Origin: Trichobilharzia regenti
Taxonomy: Eukaryota > Platyhelminthes > Trematoda > Strigeidida > Schistosomatidae
NCBI GenBank assembly: GCA_944472135.2
Contig: OX235264.1
Location: forward strand, 97,908,319-97,972,318
Direction of reading: 5' to 3'
Length of the DNA stretch: 64,000 nucleotides
Part shown: piece after piece, positions 55,810 through 64,000 of the stretch
How positions within the stretch are numbered: position 1 is the stretch's first letter
Layout: each line of letters starts with the position of its first letter
Position numbers and translations under genes: made by a program
The notes under the pieces: model-generated
What the model was told of the DNA's origin: nothing
Database searches by the model: none
The model's input: the letters and a program-made list of their open reading frames with translations, nothing else

Positions 55810-56878
55810 TGTCAATCACGTCTCATAAACCGTTAATGAACAGCTCTCGCTACGCTCGGGCCCACGCTGTTCCTTGAAGATTTCAGAAACGCTTAGTTAT
55901 AACGGACGAAAAAACCAAAACACCGATCTGCCGCTTGATATTTCTTTATTGTTACACCAACATATAAAAAGAATAAGTGAACTAAGGTCTGAAAACAAAT
56001 ATTACAATAATAAATCATTGTATTACTTCTGACGATGTTTCACTCTTCTTTCTGAACAGCGACCGATGAGACGATGACTGTCGTATTGATGCCTCCGCGA
56101 AAATTGGGGAAGTTGATTTTGAGCAAACAACCAAGAATTGATTCTTCCATCTTCAACTCCATTGACACTCCCCGGCAAAAACGGGATCCAACCCTTTTTT
56201 CCTTCACGACCAATGCACGTTGACTTGGATGCCATTGCGAGAACCTGGGTCACACGGACAGAGCTGAAATGGAAAACAAACAGAAAAGCCAACACACCAC
56301 AAGCATACCCACAGCACAATCTCACACATCAATGACGACCTGCGCCTCCAGACAGAGACCTCCTCTTGACATCTTGCAACACAATCGCCACTTACTAGAA
56401 TGACTCTTGCAGAATGCAAAGTGACCATGGCAGCACCTCACGATACTCTACGCACATCCTCTTATTTACTCATTACCAATTACCACTGAAATCGCTTGTC
56501 ACTCATTCTGCCTCAGTTCTAATAGCGGTGACGCATGCGAGCCTCAGTCGTTTACACTCTTTCTCCCCGGCGTGTCGGACCGCAGCTAACAATTATCTCC
56601 GTGTGCATTTCATTCTCAGCAATAGCATAGCCTCCCCGGCGTATACGACCCATCTGCTGTCCTTAACATCAATCAATTTATTCACGGATGTAGAAGACTC
56701 GAAACAACTTCAGAAGTAATCACGACGAAAATTTTAACAAAATTACGCATTAACAACAAGACACGAAAACAACAAGTAAACACAATGAATCCAAAAACAC
56801 CAATTGATATGACTCACCACACGTATATACAAATAGTACAAACAACCTCGCCGATCATGTCTTGGTGGAATTCCTTTG

Positions 56879-57121
56879 AAGAATTGCAGGACTTACACCA
56901 GTACGCCTACAACCCTTCTCAGGTTGACGATTGGAATTTGTGGAATGTATGGACACAAACAAGATTAACCAACAATTACATCAATTGGAACTCACACAAT
57001 TATTCAACACAAACATATGTACAATCAACACATCAAATGTTGCGTATTCTGGCACGGCAAACTACCCTTGAAGAACTGTAGGACTTACAGCAGTACGCCT
57101 ACAACCCTTCTCAGGTTGACG
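56879..57121. repeat. Direct repeat of ~50 nt in the BEL 3' region
   Basis: GACTTACACCAGTACGCCTA plus CAACCCTTCTCAGGTTGACG at 56889 recurs at 57080-57121, about 190 nt apart, with few changes. Confidence 0.88.
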
Positions 57122-57624
57122 CCCTAGGTTGGAAAATCGTTGCAGAGTTCATTTGCTGATTTCCTCCTATCAGCTATATCTTCAAATCTGAACGGCAACA
57201 CGCTCATGTCATTGTATCGTAGAATATAGATGACGAACAAACATACGACGTATCTGGTCAACCAAGCGTAGAAACAGAGTAATTTACACCAAAGATAATA
57301 GCATTCAAATAGTAACTTGAAACTAGAAATGCCTTTATTCGTGCAAGTCAATTTAACAATTACCCTCTCGTTTACACTTGGCTTATCCTCACTAAACTGA
57401 CCATTGATATTCGTCCTTTCAAACGAACTGATACTACCATAGTCATTGCACAAGATACTTGAGTTGATGGGCATCTTTTTCATTGTGGATGACAGCACCA
57501 ACGACGACTGATTGATATCAGTTGATGAAGTTAGCGGTGGATCAAAAGCTGTTGTTGCTCGACTTTCAGAAAGTTGTCTACCTGCAAGACCACCACCACT
57601 GCTGTCTTTTACTATCAGCTCAGG

Positions 57625-58331
57625 TTAAGCACTGGCATCTGATGATAGGTGGGCTACATGCTGATCAATTACACTGACGGTCTCACAAGTATGCGTGCCT
57701 TCTGCAACTGCACCTGCATTTATTTCTACTTCACGTTCAAGTTGTACAGAACCTTTGTTCAACTTAGCAGTAGTAGGCATATCCCTCATCTCATCATGAT
57801 CAACCAAAGACAACTGTGAAGTATCATGATCATTATCACGAATATTCACTTTACCGTCAACTTTATCATTTTCAAACTCTTTAATAACAGAAGTAGACAA
57901 TTTTGGTTCCTCCTCGCAAATCCTAAAAGGTTTTATAACTTCACTCTGACTAGTTATACTTGTAAACTTGTAGGGTCAGAACTGCACTCTGAAGCAGCAA
58001 CTCTATTTTGTGACACTCTATTCAACAATGGCTTACCAGTTGCAACTACAGACTTCTTCACCGCACCGTTATCGTCACACAATTCGGAGTCATGCCTGGA
58101 GTTTACATTTAGCTTATCACTGAACTTGCTCACTGGTTCACAGTTCACCTTTGTACGCACTTCTTGCAAACGTGTGAAACACAACCGTGTTTGTCTTGCA
58201 TCTTGTAACTTATCTGTTGAGGATGTACTACGAAACCTGTTGCACTCACTAAGTCTATATGCATTACTAGACATCATGGAGCCTTCTCGATATCCACCTC
58301 TCTGAGGCCTATTCGTCATCAATGATTGCAT
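57625..58331 (-). pseudogene. Decayed C-terminal part of BEL gag
   Basis: Two open pieces (58331-57954, 57900-57625), Ser/Asp/Asn-rich, in line behind gag but separated from it by a stop and from each other by a break near 57930. CNRFRS and RLCFTRLQEV may be remains of a Cys-rich knuckle. Uncertain. Confidence 0.5.
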
Positions 58332-58348
58332 TTTCCTCTCAGACTGCT

Positions 58349-59077
58349 CTATTCTAGGGTGAGATGTAATAGACTGGCGAACTTGCTCATAGATTGATTG
58401 ACACTAGTATTTACCAGTTTCAGGATATCATCAAACTTTGGCTCGATACCCTCATCCTCCATACGGGAGCTTATCTTCACCCACTTCCTTTGCAGTCGAG
58501 TAGGTAAACGTCTTGCTATTACTTCTAGTATAAAACTCGAGTTGAGGTCACTCATGCGATTCATCGAAATCATTCCATTCTTGTAAATTAGCAAATTATC
58601 TAAAAACTCAGTGAGTGCCTGGGAGTCATCCTGTAATTGACCACCATTACCCTTAACAGCCTCGAATAATTTCCCTGCAATCATCGAAGGTCTTCCAAAC
58701 CTTTGACGTAATATGCTCATAGCCTCGTAGTAGCCCTCTTTTGGCTTCATAAACTTACAGCACTGTATAGCTCTTGCAGCATCTCCAGTGCAATATCTCA
58801 TCAAATACATTAACTTCAATTCATCATTTAATAAAAAACCACTCAACATGATCTCAAACTCCTTTACAAATTGTAAATAATCAGCTGGGTTTCCATCAAA
58901 ACACCGTGGTTCAAATTTAGGGAGTTTGATGTTCCTATTATCCCTGAACGGCGAAACAGTAACATCAACCATGTCATGCTTAACATCAGACACATCGTTA
59001 CAATTAACAGACAAGTCACCATGACTTACTTTCCTGTTTGCATCCAAGACACTCTGTCCCTTCTTTGACCCAGGCAT
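58349..59077 (-). CDS. BEL/Pao gag-like protein (DUF1759 type)
   Basis: 242 codons from ATG at 59077, 145 nt inside the 5' LTR. Residues 45-150 carry the BEL/Pao gag pattern: LPKFEPRCFDGNPADYLQF, then LKLMYLMRYCTGDAARAIQ, an AMSILRQRFGRP segment and KLFEAV. It would form the structural gag shell and bind element RNA. The frame ends at a stop at 58349, and no Cys-His knuckle lies within it. Downstream, 58331-57954 and 57900-57625 look like the decayed C-terminal half. Confidence 0.82.
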   Translation of the reverse strand: MPGSKKGQSVLDANRKVSHGDLSVNCNDVSDVKHDMVDVTVSPFRDNRNIKLPKFEPRCFDGNPADYLQFVKEFEIMLSGFLLNDELKLMYLMRYCTGDAARAIQCCKFMKPKEGYYEAMSILRQRFGRPSMIAGKLFEAVKGNGGQLQDDSQALTEFLDNLLIYKNGMISMNRMSDLNSSFILEVIARRLPTRLQRKWVKISSRMEDEGIEPKFDDILKLVNTSVNQSMSKFASLLHLTLE

Positions 59078-59578
59078 TGTTGAACTTGACCCAATTCCAA
59101 AAACGTTCCAGATATTGCTTGTTCAAAGAGGACTTGACCGGCACCAGGAAAAATGAACGGCGACTATCCAAACTTTCACCAACTGTTTGAATCCGCCAGA
59201 TCTGTTTCTATCGTCAGAAACTGTCAATCACGTCTCATAAACCGTTAATGCCCAGCTCTCGCTACGCTCGGGCCCACGCTGTTCCTTGAAGATTTCAGAA
59301 ACGCTTAGTTATAACGGACGAAAAACCAAAACACCGATCTGCCGTTTGATATTTCTTTATTGTTACACCAACATATAAAAAGAATAAGCGAACTAAGGTC
59401 TGAAAACAAATATTACAATAATAATTCATTGTATTACTTCTGACGATGTTTCACTCTTCTTTCTGAACAGCGACCGATGAGACGATGACTGTCGTATTGA
59501 TGCCTCCGCGAAAATTGGGGAAGTTGATTTTAAGCAAACAACAATGAATTGATCGTTCAATCTTCAACTCCATTGACA

Positions 59579-59795
59579 GCATGGGATTTCAGAGAAGAGT
59601 TACCCATTTCACTGATGTCATATTGAAGCCATACAGTCGCATACATATATAGTAATCTCCTTGGAATAAAAGCAATTTTACAAAATGTTTCATTAAAATT
59701 GTAAGTTGAAGACAGCAATACATGATACACAAAGTGCCTATCGGGCAGAAATCATGACTTAACTAGATAATGGGGAGAGGCATATAATTGTAAGA
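59579..59795. other. Spacer between BEL and PLE-1
   Basis: Nothing recognised. Confidence 0.5.
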
Positions 59796-61670
59796 TTAAT
59801 AGACGAATGTAAAATGTTACGTAACATGGTGTGAAATTTGATAACATAGAATTTAATATTGTAAAAATAAAGATAAAAAGTATACACATGAATAATTTTT
59901 GGTTTAAAATGTCAAGTAGATCAAGTGGAAAAGATTCAGAATGAGAGTCGTAATAATGATAATAATAATGATAATAATAATAATAATAATAATCGAAGTA
60001 ATAAGGGAAAAGTACATAGAATAATAAAATAAATAAATGTCTATCCCTCTACGGCCAAGGCAGCAGTAGGGATTGGACATACTTCTTTTGTACACAAAGG
60101 TCTGGCTTAAAGTCATGAATCGCCAAGGCCTCAGCTGTCTTTAGAAGTCTGTAACGAAGAAAACGCGGGAAGTTGGCATGAATTCTATATATGACCTTGA
60201 AATCATGGTTGGGGTTGACCGAGTGACAGGAGTCGATGAGGTGTTCTAAGATAGAGCTTCGCACACATTTCCTTTCTCCCTTGTAAAACCAAGCTGGAAT
60301 ATGTTCTCGTATCCGTGTGGAGAGCATTCTCTGACTACGGCCAATGTACCTTGCTCCACAAGAGCAGGTGAACTGGTAGATGCACATGGAGGCGGTCAGA
60401 CGGGGGAGCTTATCTTTTACAGAGGTAGAGAACAGTTTGCGGCTCGTGAACGTCATATGTAATCTAGCTGCAGGGAACGTTTTACTAACTGATTTAGAAA
60501 GACGATTTTTGAGCATATCAGAAGCTTGATCTCCTTTGAATTCCAAGTTCACGAATAGGGTTTTCTTTGGAACTGAGTCAGTGACCAGTTTGGACTGCTT
60601 ATCTTTCATGTTGCTGTCAATAAATCGGTTAGGGTAACCGTTTTCTGCGAGTGTGGCTTTCAGGAAGTCAAGTTCTGAGTCGACGCAATCAGAACTACAA
60701 ATTTTCCTTATCCTAAAGCAGAGTGAATGGATTAAATTCCTTTTCCTGGAAATAGGCACCCAACTGTAAAAATTAGTTAGTTGTCCGTTCCATGTACGTT
60801 TCCGGTGGATCGATCTCTTGAGAGATCCGTCATTCCGTCTGCTAAGGCACACATCAAGAAACGGAATACTTAGTTCCGATTCCTTTTCTATGGTGAATTG
60901 TAAAGAAGGATGGCAGTTGTTGAAGGCGAACAAGACATCATCAAGGACTACGTTCCTATCGCAGATGACGAAAGTGTCGTCTACGTATCTTTTATAAATG
61001 TCAAAATGCCCGATGGTTTGACTAAGTTGAGAATTTTCCAGCTTTGCCATAAAACAATCAGCTAACAAAGGACCCAGTGGTGATCCCATGGCAATGCCAT
61101 CTCTCTGTCTATAGATCTCATTATTGAAGGTGAACTGAACATTTAACGTACATCTCAATAAAAGCTCTTTGAGGTGGATTTTCGGTAAACCTATTTCCAA
61201 ACCATGTGTATCAATATACTCACATAAATAGTTGACAGTTCCCATGAGAGGGACATTGGTAAATAGCGACGTGACATCTAATGAGAACAGTACTTTTTCT
61301 GAGACATTAAATTCTTTAATACTATCAATAAATTTAAACGTATCATCAATGGAAAACTTAGATACTTGCCTTCTGACTGGTTCCAATATTTCGGCTAGCC
61401 ATTGAGCGATTCCGTGATAAGGAGAGCCCACCATATCGAGGATTGGACGGAGCGGTAATCCTGTCTTATGTATTTTTGGTAGTCCATACAAACGTGGTAT
61501 AATGGAGCCTACTAGTCTGATGCGTTCGTATATTTCTGACGATATTGCTGACTTATTCCTCATATTCTTTAAGACATCAGTCAGTTGATTTTCAATTAAA
61601 TGTGTCTTGTTCTTTTCTATGTTATCAAATTTCACACCATGTTACGTAACATTTTACATTCGTCTATTAA
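59796..61670 (-). mobile_element. PLE-1 copy with 56-nt terminal inverted repeats
   Basis: 59796-59851 and 61615-61670 appear to be exact reverse complements (TTAATAGACG...AACATAGAA) and enclose the protein frame. The protein begins inside the right repeat, so this copy is N-terminally truncated relative to a full Penelope protein. A tract of AAT/AATG repeats (59955-59994) lies in the 3' region. Confidence 0.92.
60049..61635 (-). CDS. Penelope-like RT with GIY-YIG endonuclease, open frame
   Basis: 528 uninterrupted codons. Order: LRPILDMVGSPYHGIAQWL (about residue 63), motif A FSLDVTSLFTNVPL (120), motif [19 protein letters not shown] (177), catalytic box YKRYVDDTFVI (215), FLDVCLSRR, thumb SWVPISRKRNLIHSL, then the GIY-YIG domain with [20 protein letters not shown] (415) and EHLID. 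All key RT and nuclease residues that I can see are kept. The frame starts at GTG directly after an in-frame TAA, and the first ATG is about 25 codons in, so the N-terminal ~200-300 residues of the family are missing. It would copy element RNA at nicked DNA; as it stands probably not autonomous. Confidence 0.93.
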   Translation of the reverse strand: MKFDNIEKNKTHLIENQLTDVLKNMRNKSAISSEIYERIRLVGSIIPRLYGLPKIHKTGLPLRPILDMVGSPYHGIAQWLAEILEPVRRQVSKFSIDDTFKFIDSIKEFNVSEKVLFSLDVTSLFTNVPLMGTVNYLCEYIDTHGLEIGLPKIHLKELLLRCTLNVQFTFNNEIYRQRDGIAMGSPLGPLLADCFMAKLENSQLSQTIGHFDIYKRYVDDTFVICDRNVVLDDVLFAFNNCHPSLQFTIEKESELSIPFLDVCLSRRNDGSLKRSIHRKRTWNGQLTNFYSWVPISRKRNLIHSLCFRIRKICSSDCVDSELDFLKATLAENGYPNRFIDSNMKDKQSKLVTDSVPKKTLFVNLEFKGDQASDMLKNRLSKSVSKTFPAARLHMTFTSRKLFSTSVKDKLPRLTASMCIYQFTCSCGARYIGRSQRMLSTRIREHIPAWFYKGERKCVRSSILEHLIDSCHSVNPNHDFKVIYRIHANFPRFLRYRLLKTAEALAIHDFKPDLCVQKKYVQSLLLPWP

Positions 61671-64000
61671 CTAGATAAGTTGCATAACTTAATGTGACTG
61701 ATGGGATAGATTGGAGCTCAACTTAAACAGATTCACCTTAAGAACAGTTGCGTAAAACTTAGGGGAGGGATCAGAAGAGGACTTAAGAAAACTAAAAATA
61801 CGGGATTTGGAAAAAATGTTCCTGGTGTTAAGACAAGTTACGTCTATTGTGGTTTCAGCGACCGAACAAACATCTTACTTGTTGTCTTGCACCCAAGAAG
61901 GGCACCTAGTCAGCGATCAAGCTTTGTTTAGAGTCTTCTCAATAACTAACATAGTTATCATATTATTACTTGCCCTTTCCGTTCCGAGTATTCTCATTGA
62001 ACTCTGTTCTTCGCACTCTCCTTCATCTGTCTCTATGACTGACCCTGTGAGTTTACTCCCTTCTCACGCGATATACTGAATGTCACTTTCGGACTTGGTT
62101 CGTGATATCGCCTAAATATCTTCTTAATCTGTGCCTAATCTGTTTCCACTTACTCTCACACATTCAATGGACAAACTCAGTGCCCTTGATACTTTAAGTC
62201 CAGCATATTGGCGAGACACAGTAGCACACTTGCGTGCTCGTAAACCTATGGTATCTTGAGCAAAGCAGAAGCCATCATGGGATAATATTCTGCTGCTCTA
62301 GTGTTAGTATATTAATGTTTCAACTTCAAGTATTTTAGTGGTGTTTCGTTGCACCACAAAATACGTTGCTCGAAATTCTGTTATTCTTATAGGCTAGCCA
62401 AGGGGTGAAAAGCAGTGTCCTAGAGCACTTCTAGGAACAAGGAAGTGCTAAAATGCATTATCTGCTTACATGCAGACGTCCGTTAATCTTCAAGCATAAT
62501 TGACTGCAAATATGTCAAATAAGTGACCGACTCAGTGAACACTTAAGATGCGGCAACTATATGCATTAGTTGCTTTTGATTCTCAAATCATCTGGTTCAC
62601 TTGTTTTAGTAGTTCAGCTTGGTATTCTCTCGCAAGGTTTGTCGGAAAGGCGGGATGAAGGCAAAGTCCTCCAGTAGTAGTGGGCAGATTAGGTCAGTTT
62701 TTGCCGTCAGTTTGTCCTTCGCTGGCTTCCTGTCATTGCTAGTCTTCATCACACGTCGCCTACCATCACTACCGGAGTAAGTATAAATTATATTTTAAAT
62801 TATGTGCAAGGGAACACTGGGAGCATGTGAAATTCCCTCAAAATGTGAACGATCTAAAAAACATTGGTCTTGTCCTATCAGAATACCAAGATAATTACTA
62901 CTGGCAGATATTGATTTTGATATCTACAGTCTTTATATTGTATCCTTTTTGCTGTGGAGAGTCGTACGTTGACTCGCCGTGTGCACATGTTCATGAACTT
63001 TGTAAAACTGGTTGGACAAATCCGAGTGACAAAAACTTTTATCACACGACAGACACTAGGCAAAAAAGCTTAGTCTGCCTTTGGGCGCACTTCTTTGTTG
63101 TATGCATGTGCATGTGAAGATGCCGCAGTGTCTGCAAGGCTTTCAAAGCATGGTTCAAAGTGCCTGTTGTGTACTCTAAGTTTGCCTACGTATACTATTA
63201 TAATATATAGTGCTAAATTGACACAGTATTAGACTGTTAAGGTTACCTCATTACCTCATTGAATTTAATAGTGTGGTACTCAATGTAAGTTTCTTTTGGA
63301 TTTCATATTGAGTTTCCGAAATGCACTGTTTTTTAGACTTTGTAAATGATGTGCTGTGATGGTATTTTCCTTGTTCACATTCTTCCAGACTTCATCCTTC
63401 CGCTTGTTTTTTCTCCAATTTAGTCGTTACGCATCTAATTCCAGCTCTATTTCGCTTTTCTGTCAGTAATTAACTTAATTGCTTGTTGTTTCGTAATTTA
63501 GGCATACATTTTTCAGTTATTCGGCCAAATATAATTAATTTGCTGTAAAAGGTAACTAGGGGATGTGACAGATGATGTGTTATTAATGCAGGCTTTTGCT
63601 GATTTTGGCGTAGTCACTCTATATTTTGGTGTCAACTATGTCCTTCCTCCTTTGTTTCTTGCATTTGTTGCAGAGTTTTGTAAAACATGAGTTGAATCTT
63701 TCATTATGCGTTCTTTTTAATCATTTACCCCGTGCATCGTTTAGCTGTAAAGAGAGCCAGTCACATTAACCATTACCCGGTTAGCACAGTTGTTTTTTGT
63801 GTCATCTTAGACACCACATCGCTCACTTTGGATGAATCCATGGCTAGAGTTTGAGGGTTTTTAGTATCGCATGTAGCAAATACTTTCAGGATTTGTTTTG
63901 AAGTGTGCTAACAGGATAAAATTGTTATCGTCGAAACCTGTGGTTTCATTTCATTGTTTATTTGTTCCTTTGCTTCCTACAACTTTTATTAATAATATCC
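61671..64000. other. Unidentified right-hand region
   Basis: Less AT-rich in places than the rest. Frames 61807-62079 (one hydrophobic stretch) and 62827-63117 (Cys-containing) have no similarity that I recognise and no repeat match within the window. Could hold an exon of a neighbouring gene or an unknown repeat. Confidence 0.35.

Larger units (their letters stand above)
55810..59578 (-). mobile_element. Complete BEL/Pao-type LTR element, gag only (non-autonomous)
   Basis: Two LTRs of 358 and 357 nt (55810-56167 and 59222-59578), each bounded TG..CA, enclose about 3.05 kb. They differ at roughly ten positions, so the insertion is fairly recent. Read on the minus strand, gag follows the 5' LTR. 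No protease, RT, RNase H or integrase is present. A purine-rich GCCGGGGAG precedes the 3' LTR (56168-56176). Flanks GCAGG and GCATG may be a 5-nt target duplication with one change. Mobilisation would need proteins from a full BEL relative. Confidence 0.9.

Noticed and set aside
56785..57081. 98-codon plus-strand frame in the BEL element
   Set aside because: Antisense to gag, within the 3' noncoding region with a direct repeat; no similarity.
55810..59578. Possible endogenous retrovirus
   Set aside because: No env and no pol; the gag matches the BEL/Pao retrotransposon pattern.

Overview
This window looks like nuclear DNA of a blood fluke (Schistosomatidae, most likely Schistosoma; species not determinable here). 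The grounds are AT-rich sequence, spliceosomal genes whose first introns are only 32-41 nt, and a typical schistosome repeat set: tRNA-like SINEs carrying hammerhead-ribozyme relics (SM-alpha-like), RTE/SR2-like and CR1/SR1-like LINEs, Penelope-like elements (PLE) and a BEL/Pao LTR element.

One host gene is recognisable, on the minus strand. It is the 5' half of the WDR19 / IFT144 orthologue, an intraflagellar-transport-A WD40-TPR protein. I traced 16 exons from the start codon at 41243 down to 609, after which the gene runs off the left edge. The joined exons keep one open frame of 762 codons with consistent phase at every junction. The first five introns are 35, 41, 34, 33 and 32 nt. Later introns reach 10.8 kb and consist largely of transposon debris. 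From 41.3 kb rightwards I see no convincing host exon.

Working family names: SMa-like = Thr-tRNA-like SINE with hammerhead relic; SINE-B1/B2 = Glu-tRNA-like head with a CR1-like or an RTE-like tail; SINE-C = third tRNA-like repeat; RTE-A and RTE-B = two RTE-type LINEs (RTE-B SR2-like); CR1-A/B/C = CR1/Jockey-type LINEs; PLE-1/2/3 = three Penelope-like families; BEL = gag-only BEL/Pao element with its solo LTRs.

Layout: 0-6.2 kb, exon 16, PLE-1, RTE-B, PLE-2, exon 15. 6.5-11.3 kb, RTE-B, an inverted SMa-like pair, PLE-3, exon 14. 11.3-16.7 kb, RTE-A nested in an SMa-like SINE, CR1-A, exon 13. 17.6-24.9 kb, exons 12 to 10, a 0.74-kb RTE-B inverted repeat and SINE-B2 copies either side of exon 11. 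24.9-35.7 kb, the giant intron with RTE-A, PLE-2, PLE-1, CR1-A and two unusually exact inverted repeats. 35.7-41.2 kb, exons 9 to 1. 41.7-55.5 kb, LINE remnants, LTRs and an unidentified diverged duplication at 47-51 kb. 55.8-59.6 kb, the complete BEL element. 59.8-61.7 kb, the best PLE copy. 61.7-64 kb, unidentified.

Nearly all reverse transcriptases here are dead (lost catalytic Asp, stops, frameshifts, truncation). The exception is the 61.6-60.0 kb PLE frame, which is open and keeps the RT and GIY-YIG motifs. The most interesting items are the WDR19 architecture with a Ser/Asn-rich insertion, an apparently complete 44-nt hammerhead fold at 23182-23225, one SINE head joined to two different LINE tails, inverted SINEs flanking exon 11, and several exact inverted repeats.
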